Counted from the first letter of the stretch, positions 44,155 through 53,206 are shown. The stretch is DNA of 64,000 bases from Nocardioides alpinus (GCF_900112035.1 NZ_FOKC01000001.1:124001-188000), one strand, 5' to 3'. Made by a program: numbers and translations. The notes: generated from the letters alone by a model not told the origin.

Positions 44155-45921
44155 ATGGGACTTCCCCCGTTCTTCTCCCGCGTCGCCGACGCGCTGCGCC
44201 CGGTCACGGACGTCGACCCCGCCGTGCTGGCGAGCAAGCTGTCCGACGTCACCGTCGAACTGCACCTCCCGGACATGACCGACACCTCGGCTGTTCGCGA
44301 CGCCGCGTTGATGGCCGGCAACCTGCTTGCACGCCTCTATCCGACGCTCGAGGTGCACGCCGCCCCGGCCAGCAGCCTCGCACGTGAGGTTGCCGCGCTC
44401 GCCAAGACCATCAACCCGGACATCGGGCTCATTATCGTCGATGCGTCCGGCACCGCAGACGTCGAGTTCGAGGACGCATCTGCGACGTCGAGCTCGCAAA
44501 CAGACGCCGGCGCGCTCGGACGGCAGACATCTGCCACGAATGGGACAAGGGTCGCCCTCGTCATCGGGTGGCGCGCCCAGGTCCAGAGCAACGAAGACGA
44601 GCGGCCACGTACTGGCGTGCCTCCCCAGGTCCCGAGCGGTCGCGTGGTCCACGTCAACGCGTCGGGATGGGTGGCAACGGTCGACCATGCCGAGGACGAG
44701 AGTGTCGAGGCGTCCCCAGTGCCAGGGACTCCCCTGGCCTGGCTTGCCGCGGCTGCCCTCGGGGTCGGCGAAATGTTCCGAGCCGTCTTCGCCGACGAGC
44801 TCGGCAGCCGCGGGCGACACCACGCGCAGCCAGGCCGGTTGTCCATGCTGCCCGGCACGGCTGCCACCGCCGTTCCCGATGGCGGCCCGCCTCAAAGCGA
44901 AGACCCTCGCCTCAGTGCGCGAGGAATCGACATCGGTCACGTCCATCTGGCCGGAGCTGGTGCTATCGGCGAAGCATTCGCGCTGGCTCTGCGCGCCTCG
45001 GAAGCTACCGGGCGTCTCACCGTGGTGGAGCCGGAAACGGTCACGCTGTCGAACCTTCAGCGTTACGTGCTCACCGATGCTGCATCCGTCGACGTGCCCA
45101 AGGGCGAGATCATCAGGAACCTGTTCGCCGGCTCTGACGTGTCAGTGGAGATCGAGGAGGCACGGTGGGGTGATCGCTCCAGTCATCTTGGTGTGCAGAA
45201 GGTCGCGGTAGCGCTCGACTCGGCACGGGATCGCATCGCCGTTACGTCTACCTTGCCGCAGGCCGCGTACAACGCTTGGACTCAGGTCGCCGACCTGGGT
45301 TGGTCACGACACGAAGACTTCGGCACCGCTCCATGCCTCGCGTGCCTGTACTACCCCACAACGGCGCGACCTAGCGACCATGAACTGATCGCAGCAGCCA
45401 TCGGGCAGCCGACTCTCCGCGTGCTGGGATATCTGGTCTACAACCAGCCCATCGGCTTCCCGCTTCCGCACGTGCCAGCCATTCCGGACCTCCCCGCCAA
45501 TCAAGAAGACGTACTGCATTGGATCCAGGTCCCGTTGATCGACGACCTCTTGGCGGCAGGTGTCATTAACGAGGAGGAACGGGACCGTTGGGCTGCCAGC
45601 ACCGTGGGTGCGCTGTATCGCGACGGTGTGTGCGCCGGGGGTGTTCTGCCCGTTGGGAACCTGCCAGGCGAGGTGTTGGTGCCGTTGGCACACCAGTCAG
45701 CCTTGGCTGGCTTCATGCTGGCGGCGGAAGTGCTAACCGCCTCGGAAGAACTGCGCGGCGAGCGCGACGCAGCAGTCGAGCGCCGCTTCGATGTCCTTCG
45801 CGGCTTCCCGCAGGTAATCGCCCGTCCACGAGAGCGGACCCCCGGGTGCCTGTGTTCCGACCCGGACTACGTACGTGGCGCCATCCGACTACGGAGGCCA
45901 CCGCAGACAACCGACAGTTAA
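44155..45921 (+). CDS. E1-like (ThiF family) activating enzyme with N-terminal extension
   Basis: 588 aa from ATG 44155, three nt after the JAB stop. Residues 1-260 are an unassigned alpha/beta extension (VALVIGWRAQV, VVHVNASGWVATVDH). The adenylating domain starts at HLAGAGAIGEAFALALRA (267-272 GAGAIG), then VVEPETVTLSNLQRYVLTD and ALDSARDRI. C394-x-x-C397 (CLAC) and C565/C567 (CLCSD) may bind zinc. A Cys in DGVCAGGVLPVGNLPG is a candidate thioester site. Activates the Gly-Gly tail of the Ub-like protein with ATP. Confidence 0.85.
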   Translation: MGLPPFFSRVADALRPVTDVDPAVLASKLSDVTVELHLPDMTDTSAVRDAALMAGNLLARLYPTLEVHAAPASSLAREVAALAKTINPDIGLIIVDASGTADVEFEDASATSSSQTDAGALGRQTSATNGTRVALVIGWRAQVQSNEDERPRTGVPPQVPSGRVVHVNASGWVATVDHAEDESVEASPVPGTPLAWLAAAALGVGEMFRAVFADELGSRGRHHAQPGRLSMLPGTAATAVPDGGPPQSEDPRLSARGIDIGHVHLAGAGAIGEAFALALRASEATGRLTVVEPETVTLSNLQRYVLTDAASVDVPKGEIIRNLFAGSDVSVEIEEARWGDRSSHLGVQKVAVALDSARDRIAVTSTLPQAAYNAWTQVADLGWSRHEDFGTAPCLACLYYPTTARPSDHELIAAAIGQPTLRVLGYLVYNQPIGFPLPHVPAIPDLPANQEDVLHWIQVPLIDDLLAAGVINEEERDRWAASTVGALYRDGVCAGGVLPVGNLPGEVLVPLAHQSALAGFMLAAEVLTASEELRGERDAAVERRFDVLRGFPQVIARPRERTPGCLCSDPDYVRGAIRLRRPPQTTDS

Positions 45922-46218
45922 GCCGCCTGAGCCCACTGTTCGATCTCAGCGATGGCCGTCGGGCCTGCTGCACGGATCGGTGCCATGGTGTCCGTGCCGG
46001 AGCGGTTCTGTACCAACAAGGGCAATGTGCACCTTCACGCTCAAAGCGCCTTGGTAGACCTCGCCTGCGAACACAGAATAGGGAGTGTGCACGAGCTCGG
46101 CCGGCGGTCTATCAAACCGATCCAGGAGGCTGGCGGTTCCGCAATTGCGGTTCGTCCACTCGGTGTGCACGTTGCGTGAGATTGTTGCGCGAACATTCCC
46201 TCAGCCCGAAGGCCGCCC
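45922..46218. other. Non-coding stretch after the E1 gene
   Basis: 297 nt, no gene. At 46027-46065 it carries GTGCAC and GCTCAAAGCGC in a layout about 72 percent identical to 47099-47137 at the IS3 remnant. A promoter for the following lipoprotein gene is likely here. Confidence 0.35.
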
Positions 46219-46887
46219 GTGAAGCACGCACCAACCGTCCTGCTCGTGCTGCTGGCGACAAGCCTGGCCGCGTGCGCCGCTAACGAGCACCGCACCGCTG
46301 ACTCGACCGAAAGCGCCATGGAGAAGTCTGATTCGGGTCCGGCCGATGAGGCTAGGGGCGCCGACCCGGATGAGAACTCGCCTCAAAGCGAACCGGAGCC
46401 GGCGGCTAACTGTCCCGTCGGCACGTGGCTGGCTGGTGACGACGACCTCGACGACTACTTCGACTCCGCCGCGCTAGCGATGGCGAAGTCGATGCCCAGC
46501 GAAGCCGAAGTCGTTACGCCTACCGATGCAGACACAGAAGCCAGCGGCAACCTCACGATCACCTTTCGAGCCGACCACACCTACCAGGTTGAGATCGACA
46601 AGCTCGTCAACGCCGCGCCCGCAGTCGGATACTCCAGCAGCTTCACGGGGACCGAGACGGGAAAGTGGACTGGTGACGCATCCGCGATCACGATGACGTC
46701 CACTGGTGTGACCGTCGAGGAGGCCACGCAAACCGTCGGAGGGAAGACTCAGCCGATGGACCCAGACCTGCTCGGACCGAATGGGGGCTCGGGGCTCAGC
46801 TGGGGGGAGTTCAACATCATCTGCGAAGGGTCAAACCTGACGTCTTCTAGCAAGGGTGGTGCCGTGCTGACCATCCACGCCAGTTAG
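46219..46887 (+). CDS. Lipoprotein of unknown function
   Basis: 222 aa from GTG 46219. Signal peptide with lipobox: HAPTVLLVLLATSLAACAAN (cleaved before Cys, which is then lipidated). After a charged linker (SEPEPAANCPVG) the mature domain has beta-rich sequence (NLTITFRADHTYQVEI, GTETGKWTGDASAITMTS). No recognised family. It follows the Ub-like cassette in the same orientation but with its own gap, so linkage is uncertain. Confidence 0.65.
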   Translation: MKHAPTVLLVLLATSLAACAANEHRTADSTESAMEKSDSGPADEARGADPDENSPQSEPEPAANCPVGTWLAGDDDLDDYFDSAALAMAKSMPSEAEVVTPTDADTEASGNLTITFRADHTYQVEIDKLVNAAPAVGYSSSFTGTETGKWTGDASAITMTSTGVTVEEATQTVGGKTQPMDPDLLGPNGGSGLSWGEFNIICEGSNLTSSSKGGAVLTIHAS

Positions 46888-47098
46888 GCAGGTAGCCGGC
46901 CGACGCCAGGAGCGACCTGCGGCCTGGGCGCCCGCAACTGCAACCTCCACCCGGAGGAACGCGCCTCGCGGTTCCCGCAAGCGCCCGCCGCCAGCGGCCC
47001 CCGCGCCGACAGATTGGCCTCACTCGGCGGGCCGGGCGACCTGCTCTTGCGGGAGTTGCGTCGAGATCACGTCGTCCGCCGATACCAACATCGGGACG
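46888..47098. other. Non-coding stretch before the IS3 remnant
   Basis: 211 nt without a supported gene; probably debris around the insertion-sequence remnant. Confidence 0.3.
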
Positions 47099-47461
47099 GT
47101 GCACTCCCCCGCTCAAAGCGCGCCCGTAGATGGCGCCGGTCAGTACCTCGTCGTGAGGTACACCCAGCGGCTGGCCGAGGCTGGCGCTGTCGCGTCCGTC
47201 GGGTGCACGGGCGACTCCTACGACAACGCCCTGGCCGAGGCCTTCAACTCGCTGTTCAAGGCCGAACTGGTCCGCAACAAGGGGCCGTGGAAGAGCATCG
47301 ACGACCTCGAGATCGCCGTCGCGGAGTACATCGACTGGTTCAACCACCGCAGGCTCCACGGCGAGATCGGACTCGTCCCACCCGCTGAGCACGAGGGCAA
47401 GTACTACCGGCACAACCCCGCACCGGCTACCGTCGGCGCGTCAGTTCAGAGCCTCCACTGA
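47099..47461 (+). pseudogene. IS3-family transposase, C-terminal remnant
   Basis: About 120 codons ending in TGA at 47459-47461. From about 47137 it reads QYLVVRYTQRLAEAGAVASV, CTGDSYDNALAEAFNSLFKA and YIDWFNHRRLHGEIGLVPPA, the C-terminal DDE part of IS3/IS150-type OrfB (including the catalytic Glu context). Residues before QYLV do not match and the N-terminal half is missing, so the gene is 5'-truncated. Confidence 0.85.
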
Positions 47462-47527
47462 ACCCGGCACGCGACAAGCCTCGCGGTGGTGCTCGCGTGC
47501 TGCGGTCGCTGACTTGCCTACGATTGG

Positions 47528-48621
47528 TCACCCATCTCTGAGTTCGCCCGCCGCTTTGCGCATCCGAGAGATGGCATGGTTTTCGTCGCTGGGGATCGTC
47601 GCGGCGAGCTCAATCACCCGTCGCCAGCGGTCGAACGTCGCTCCGTCGCTACGGCCGGCCGCAGCGAGAGCCGACCACGTGTCCGCGTAGCGCAGGAGCG
47701 CGGTGCCGGCCTCCGCGATCTCAGCGGACCCAGTTAGCCGGGCCACGTCGGCACAGAACTGTGCCTGCAACCGGCGGAACAGGCCGCCGCCGGTCCCTGC
47801 CTTCTCCACAAAGGCGTGGAGCGATCGCAGTGCGACGCCCAGTTCCGGTTCGGGCATGAGCCCCGGCCACCGGTCGACATCCTCGGCAAACACCGCGACT
47901 CCACTGATCCCCGCAGCAGCAACGGCATCCGGCGGCAGCGCCGACGAATCCGGGATAATCGCGGTTAGCGCCGCTTGCATGCTCTCGACCGAGGCGACGA
48001 GGGCCGAGGCCGCGGTCGGGCGGAGATCGGGCAGGATCTGGGGCCAGTTCACGAAGTACGTGGTGTGCCTTGTGGGCACGGTGGAACGAACGTGACGCGC
48101 GCGCCCGCGCAAGAGCCTCGTAGGGGACTTCCTGCACCTCGGCTCGGTCGTTGTCCACCACGAAAGCCGTCTCGGTCTCGTCGTAACCGATCACGACGAT
48201 GTCATGCCGAGTCATCTGAAGGCGGACATTGAGGTAGGGCAGCTCAGCAATGTCCGCCCACATCAGCACGGGACGGCCTTGCTGGAGCTCCCCGCGGACC
48301 CAGCCCCAACCGATCACGGGGTCGTCGGTGCCACAGACGTAGGCCTTTACCCAGCCTCGTAAGAAGGTCGACCTCAAGGTCGCTGCTATGCCCCACAAGA
48401 TAGATCGGCGGGGCAAGCCCGGGTACCCGGAGGAAGGTGAAACCCAGACCACCGCCCATCCCGAAGACCAGACCTTCGCTCGGTACCTCCTCCCAGCCGA
48501 GACCGGCCCACTCTAGGAGGTCTCTCAGCGCTCCGGAACCGCAATGACCGGCCTCACGGTGGGGATAGTCCAGCAGGACCCGCCGCGGCTCCGGCTGTCG
48601 GGGTAGGAACTCAGCTGACAT
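47528..48621 (-). pseudogene. BtrH-like (BtrH N-terminal / DUF4872) gene broken by two frameshifts
   Basis: The reverse strand has a good start at ATG 48621 (MSAEFLPRQPEPRRVLLDYP) with AGGAG upstream, but the protein continues in three frames. HREAGHCGSGALRDLLEWAG gives the Cys/His-type N-terminal domain. After a shift near 48352 (CTGGGTAAAGGCC) it goes on as VKAYVCGTDDPVIGWGWVRG. After a second shift near 48090 it goes on as TVPTRHTTYFVNWPQILPD to the TGA at 47528-47530. BtrH-type proteins are acyltransferase or peptidase-like. Either pseudogene or sequence error. A TetR gene follows upstream. Confidence 0.8.
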
Positions 48622-48754
48622 GGCAACTCCTGGATCGGCTCGCAGCGCTCTGTGCGTACGCCGGTGGGTCGGGCGCGGCGGGTTCCGCGACTCTACATTT
48701 CGCTGAGGCACGCAGGGGCTCGCGGTCGACGGCGGTCGTGACGGCTGGTGCAGG

Positions 48755-49366
48755 TCACGATTCGAGGGACAGGAACCGGACGGCGACTTCGGAGATCTTG
48801 CGCGCCGTCGCGGTGCGGTCCCACTTGGGGAGCGCCAGATGACTGACCGTCAGGCGCACCATGGTGTCGGCCGCGTCGATGACGTCGTCTGGGGGAAGAC
48901 TCGGGTAGCTCTCCGCCACCCATGCGGCTAGGGTGTCGGAGGCGAGGTCGTGAAGCCGCGCGGATGTCGTTAGCAGCGGGAGCATCCCTGTGGACGCCTG
49001 ACTGCCCGCATCCAGGTCGCGGTTGGAGATGAGCACTGCCTTGAGCAGGGGGCTGCGTTCGGCCTCGTTCAAGGTGTAGTCGACGGCTGCTGCGATGCCG
49101 CGTTTCGCATCGCCGATGTGTGCCTCCAGCGCCTTCTGGATGCCCTCCAGGAAGCGCGAGGCCTCGCGGAGCACGAGGGCTTCTCCAAGGCCGGCCTTGT
49201 CACCGAACTCCTTGTAGAGCGCCGCTCGCGACACCCCGGCACGATCCGCCACCTCCCCCATGCGCACCCGGTCCCAGCCGCGGTCGACGATCAGGTCGTG
49301 GGCAGCCTCGAGGACAGCTGCGCGCATATGCTCCCTGAACCGTTCGCGCATGGAGGGTCCCCGCAT
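48755..49366 (-). CDS. TetR family transcriptional regulator
   Basis: 203 aa from ATG 49366 (MRGPSMRERFREHMRAAV); ATG 49351 is an alternative. HTH: RVRMGEVADRAGVSRAALYK, then EFGDKAGLGEALV, a normal TetR DNA-binding segment. The C-terminal ligand domain includes TLNEAERSPLLKAVLIS and LDAGSQASTGMLPLLTTS. Sits between the broken BtrH-like gene and the acyltransferase, and may control the lipid/hydrocarbon genes to its right. Confidence 0.9.
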   Translation of the reverse strand: MRGPSMRERFREHMRAAVLEAAHDLIVDRGWDRVRMGEVADRAGVSRAALYKEFGDKAGLGEALVLREASRFLEGIQKALEAHIGDAKRGIAAAVDYTLNEAERSPLLKAVLISNRDLDAGSQASTGMLPLLTTSARLHDLASDTLAAWVAESYPSLPPDDVIDAADTMVRLTVSHLALPKWDRTATARKISEVAVRFLSLES

Positions 49367-49432
49367 GTCAGAGAGGTTAGCGATTCGTGTCTAGCGACCG
49401 ACTCGCGTCACTGACCTGGACACGCCCGCACG

Positions 49433-50200
49433 CTACTTAGCGTGCTCGTCGGCCAGTTGGTCGACCATGACGGCGAGGGTGTCCTGAAGCCTCTGCACCC
49501 CTACAGCGACTGCCGTCGCCCTCGGCAACTCTCGGAGGTCCTCGAGTTGCACCGGGTCCCCGACCAGCAGGGTGACCCGACGGCGGCGGCGGCCCAGCAC
49601 CACCCTCCCTTCGTAGGCTGGCACGATCGTCTGCACCCCCCATTGAGCAACGGGAATCAATGGAGCCGACGTCTCGAGTGCGATGCGCACGGCCCCGGGC
49701 TTGAGCGACATCAGACGTCCATCCGGTCGCTTCGTGATCGATCCTTCTGGGTAGATGACGACAAGGGCGCCACGGTGTACGGCTTCGATCGCGGCATAGA
49801 TCCCAGCTCGGCCGTTGGAGCGATCGACCTCGACGTGGCCGGCCGACCGGAACCACCAGCCGACTGCTCTACTGTGAAACAGGCTCGCCTTGGCCATGAA
49901 CCGGGGGGTCCGGCCCTGGGCGAGGATCATCTCCCCCAGGAACAGCGGGTCGGCCTGGGAGACATGGTTGGCCGCCAGCACCGCGCCTCCCGACCCGGGC
50001 AGGCGCTCCGTACCGCGCCAGTCCGCTCTCCTGCCCAGCAGCAGCAGCAGCGGTTTGCAGACGAGCAACGCCAGCCACCACGCAGGCCCGCGGGCGTCTC
50101 TGGGGACGCGTCTCACGCCCGCGGACCGACCCGAGTCACGCAAGTCCGGAACGATAGGCAGGACTCCCATCGCCGTCCAGACCGTCGACCTCCAAGCCAT
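49433..50200 (-). CDS. 1-acyl-sn-glycerol-3-phosphate acyltransferase-type protein (PlsC)
   Basis: 255 aa from ATG 50200; ATG 50167 (MGVLPIV) also possible. Motif I NHVSQAD (H(X)4D catalytic pair), motif III-type YPEGSITKRPDG, and PVAQWG near the end are PlsC signatures. Transfers an acyl chain to a glycerophosphate or similar acceptor. Lies between a TetR gene and the ferredoxin reductase of the CYP153 set, so it may add acyl groups derived from the oxidised hydrocarbon; inference. Confidence 0.85.
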   Translation of the reverse strand: MAWRSTVWTAMGVLPIVPDLRDSGRSAGVRRVPRDARGPAWWLALLVCKPLLLLLGRRADWRGTERLPGSGGAVLAANHVSQADPLFLGEMILAQGRTPRFMAKASLFHSRAVGWWFRSAGHVEVDRSNGRAGIYAAIEAVHRGALVVIYPEGSITKRPDGRLMSLKPGAVRIALETSAPLIPVAQWGVQTIVPAYEGRVVLGRRRRRVTLLVGDPVQLEDLRELPRATAVAVGVQRLQDTLAVMVDQLADEHAK

Positions 50201-50262
50201 CCTTGCTCACCTCGGCGGGCAATGGCTCGATGGTGACCACGACCAGCGGTCACTGCGGCTTC

Positions 50263-51465
50263 TCACACCGCCACCTCCGCTGTCAGGGCGGCCATGTCGA
50301 CCGCGGTCGCCTGGGTGAGCATGCGTTTGGTGGTCATGAAGTCTCGGGGACGGTTGACACAGTCAGCGGCTATCGGCTCGCCCTTCCGGAGGTAGTAGCA
50401 GGTGAAGTCGCGGTCACGGGTCAGGTCACCGCTTAGGGCGATGTCGTCATAGCCGGTGTTGAGTCCCGCGATCTGGAGCTTGAGGTCATACTGGTCCGAC
50501 CAGAACCACGGGAGCGCCGCCACCTCCTTGTCATGTCTACAGATGGTCGCCGCTGCCACCTTGGCCTGCTCCACTGCACTCGGGACCGACTCCAGCCTGA
50601 TTCGTCGGCCGTAGCGGGGGATGTCCTGCGACGTACAGTCCCCGGCCGCCACGATGTCAGGGTCGCTGGTGCGGGCGTGGGCGTCGATGACGATGCCGTC
50701 GTCCACGACCAGGCCGGCTGCCTCGGCGATTTCGATGGTGGGCTCGATCCCGATCCCGACGATCACAAAATCCGCTCGGACCGACTCGCCACTGGCCAGC
50801 ACCACCTCTCGCACGCGGGTGTCGCCGACCAGGGCCTCCACCGAGGCGTTCGTCCTCACGTCGACGCCCTCTTGTTGGTGGATCCGCGTAAAGAAGGCCG
50901 ACACCTCAGGGGCAGTGACCCGCTCGAGGACCCGGTCTGCGGCCTCGAGGACTGTGACGTGGAGGCCCAACGAGCGCAGCGAGGCGGCGGTCTCCAGCCC
51001 GATGTACCCACCACCCACGATGACGGCGTTGCGCCCGGGGATCGCGTCCTCGCGGATCCGCTCCACGTCCGACGACCGACGCAGGGAGTGCACCCCGTCG
51101 AGCTCGGCACCCTCGGCGCGGAGACGTCGGGGGTGCGCTCCCGTGCACAGAGCAAGAGCGTCATAGGACAAGCGGTTCCCGGTGCGGAGCACGAGCTCTC
51201 CCGCCGACCGGTCGATCTCCTGCACGCTGGCAGTCACGCGCTCGACGTCCTGCTTGACGTAGAAGTCCTCCGACCGGATGGCCAGCTCCTTCAGCGAGCA
51301 CTTCCCGGCCAGATATGCCTTCGACAACGGAGGCCTTTGGTACGGCAGCGCCGACTCGTCACCGACCAGCACGATCTCACCCGACCAACCCTCTCGGCGG
51401 AGGCTGGTGACCAGCTGCACCCCGGCATGGCTGGCGCCGACCACCACCGCGCGCCCTGAGCTCAT
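50263..51465 (-). CDS. Ferredoxin reductase (NAD(P)H:rubredoxin/ferredoxin type)
   Basis: 400 aa from ATG 51465 overlapping the P450 stop by 4 nt. FAD-binding GASHAGVQLVTSLRREGW, second dinucleotide loop VIVGGGYIGLETAASLR, and C-terminal FAD block DIVAAGDCTSQDIP. Accepts electrons from NAD(P)H and passes them to the ferredoxin encoded at 52.9 kb for the CYP153-type P450. Tight order P450, reductase fits one transcript. Confidence 0.92.
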   Translation of the reverse strand: MSSGRAVVVGASHAGVQLVTSLRREGWSGEIVLVGDESALPYQRPPLSKAYLAGKCSLKELAIRSEDFYVKQDVERVTASVQEIDRSAGELVLRTGNRLSYDALALCTGAHPRRLRAEGAELDGVHSLRRSSDVERIREDAIPGRNAVIVGGGYIGLETAASLRSLGLHVTVLEAADRVLERVTAPEVSAFFTRIHQQEGVDVRTNASVEALVGDTRVREVVLASGESVRADFVIVGIGIEPTIEIAEAAGLVVDDGIVIDAHARTSDPDIVAAGDCTSQDIPRYGRRIRLESVPSAVEQAKVAAATICRHDKEVAALPWFWSDQYDLKLQIAGLNTGYDDIALSGDLTRDRDFTCYYLRKGEPIAADCVNRPRDFMTTKRMLTQATAVDMAALTAEVAV

Positions 51466-52868
51466 CCGCTGCCCTTGGGGGTGAGCTCGACCATCAGCTT
51501 GCTGATGCCGCGAACAAAGTTGGACTGCACGTACTGCGGCTCCCCGACCACGTCGATCCTCTCGAAGCGCGGGAGCAGCTCCTCCCAGAGGATCCGCAGC
51601 TGCAGCTCGGCCAACCGGTTGCCCATGCACCGATGCACGCCGAAGCCGAAAGCGATGTGGTTGCGGGCGTTGCGACGGTCGATGATCAGCTCGTCCGGCC
51701 GCTCGAACACCGTCTCGTCGCGGTTGCCAGACGCGTACCACATCACCACCTTGTCGCCCTTGCGGATGAACTGACCGTTCAGCATGGTGTCGGTCTTCGC
51801 GATCCGCCGCATGTACGCGAGCGGCGTCTGCCAGCGGATGATCTCCGAGACCATGTTCGGGATCAGGTCCGGATTGGCCTTCAGCTTCTCGAACTGGTCG
51901 GGGAACTGATTGAGTGCAAGAACTCCGCCGCTCATCGAGTTGCGTGTGGTGTCGTTGCCGCCCACGATCAGCAGAACAAAGTTGCCGATGAACTCCATCG
52001 GACGCTTGATCAGGTCCTTGGTGCTCTCATCGCTCTGCAGCATCGTGACCAGGTCGAACCCGGGCTCTTCGCCGACCGCGAGCCGGGCGGCCTTGTCGTG
52101 CCAGAGTTCAGTGAGTCCTCGCGCCATCTCGAGCATGCCCCGGAACAGCTCGTCAGTGTCGGTAGTGGCGGGGCCGCCGTTGGTCTGCTCCATCGAGGTT
52201 GCCAGGTCCGACCACTCGACGAGCTTGTGGCGCTCCTCGAAGGGGAAGTCCAACAGCGTGGCCAGCATGCGGGCGGTCAGATCGATCGACACCGTGCTCA
52301 CCCAGTCGAACGGTTCGTTGACGGGCAGGTTGTCCAGGACGTCCCTGACGCGCTCGCGAATGAGGTCCTCCATCTCGTGGAGGTTCTTCGGTGCGACGAC
52401 ACCTTGTACGGCGCGCCGCTGTATGTCGTGCTTGGGTGGGTCCATGGCGATGAACATCGCGACGTCCATGAACCGCGGGGGTGTTCCGATGACGATGAGA
52501 GGCTCGGCGGAGAAGACCTCGTGGTTCTTGTCCACCGCCATGATGTCGGCGTGACGCGTCACCGACCAGAACGGGCCGAAGGGACTGTGGGGCTGGTAGT
52601 GGACCGGAGCCTCGTTGCGCAGACGTTCGAAGTAGGACGCCCACCGCCCCTGTCGGTAGAGGAACGGGTTGCTGAGGTCGATCTCGGCGAGGGGGACCTC
52701 TTCGACCGGCGGGATCCGGGCCTCGACGAACATCGGCCCGTTCGCGCCGGTGAGCCAACGCCGGCCCTTGTCGTAGAGGCGCGCGCCCTGGATCTGTCGC
52801 TCCAGGGGGATGGCGGACTCGACCTTCGTTTTCACTGTTTCTGGGATCTTCACTTCTGGGAACTTCAT
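51462..52868 (-). CDS. Cytochrome P450, CYP153-type alkane hydroxylase
   Basis: 468 aa from ATG 52868 (MKFPEVKIPETVKTKVESAI) with AGGAGG upstream. I-helix LLIVGGNDTTRNSMSGG, K-helix SEIIRW, and heme loop FGFGVHRCMGNRLAELQ. The YASGNRDETVFERPDEL and LIVGGNDTTRNSM blocks fit CYP153, which hydroxylates terminal carbons of medium-chain alkanes and related molecules. Ferredoxin upstream and reductase downstream form the usual three-part system. Confidence 0.88.
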   Translation of the reverse strand: MKFPEVKIPETVKTKVESAIPLERQIQGARLYDKGRRWLTGANGPMFVEARIPPVEEVPLAEIDLSNPFLYRQGRWASYFERLRNEAPVHYQPHSPFGPFWSVTRHADIMAVDKNHEVFSAEPLIVIGTPPRFMDVAMFIAMDPPKHDIQRRAVQGVVAPKNLHEMEDLIRERVRDVLDNLPVNEPFDWVSTVSIDLTARMLATLLDFPFEERHKLVEWSDLATSMEQTNGGPATTDTDELFRGMLEMARGLTELWHDKAARLAVGEEPGFDLVTMLQSDESTKDLIKRPMEFIGNFVLLIVGGNDTTRNSMSGGVLALNQFPDQFEKLKANPDLIPNMVSEIIRWQTPLAYMRRIAKTDTMLNGQFIRKGDKVVMWYASGNRDETVFERPDELIIDRRNARNHIAFGFGVHRCMGNRLAELQLRILWEELLPRFERIDVVGEPQYVQSNFVRGISKLMVELTPKGSG

Positions 52869-52885
52869 CGGGCTTGACCCTCCTG

Positions 52886-53206
52886 CTACATCTGGAACTC
52901 GGGCAACTGCACCGTCAAGCCGTCCCACGATTCGCAGACCTTGACTTGGCACGACAGGCGAGACGTCGGCTGTCGCTCGGGGTTCATCGACAGCATCTCC
53001 TCCTCCTCGGGACCGGACCGGCCGACCTTGTCGGCCCAGGCGGGATCAACGATCACGTGGCAGGTGCCGCATGCGGCCTCGCCGCCGCAGTCGGCATCGA
53101 TGCCCGGGATGGCGTTGTTCGTCGCCACCTGCATCAGCGAGCTGCCCTCCTCGAGCGGGGCCTCGTGCTGCTCCCCATCGTGCGACATGAAGGTGACCAT
53201 TGCCAT
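52886..53206 (-). CDS. 2Fe-2S ferredoxin (CYP153 partner)
   Basis: 106 aa from ATG 53206 (MAMVTFMSHDGEQHEAPLEE); AGGAGA 8 nt upstream rules out the TTG 6 nt earlier. Cluster cysteines in DCGGEAACGTCHVIV and the fourth in SRLSCQVKV fit the putidaredoxin-like group used by class I bacterial P450s. First gene of the leftward operon; divergent from the AraC gene. Confidence 0.92.
   Translation of the reverse strand: MAMVTFMSHDGEQHEAPLEEGSSLMQVATNNAIPGIDADCGGEAACGTCHVIVDPAWADKVGRSGPEEEEMLSMNPERQPTSRLSCQVKVCESWDGLTVQLPEFQM

Noticed and set aside
42448-46201. 12-bp inverted pair AGGGAATGTTCG (42448-42459) and CGAACATTCCCT (46190-46201) flanking the Ub-like genes
   Set aside because: Pairs of 12-mers are expected by chance in 64 kb and the match does not extend, so it is not evidence for element ends.
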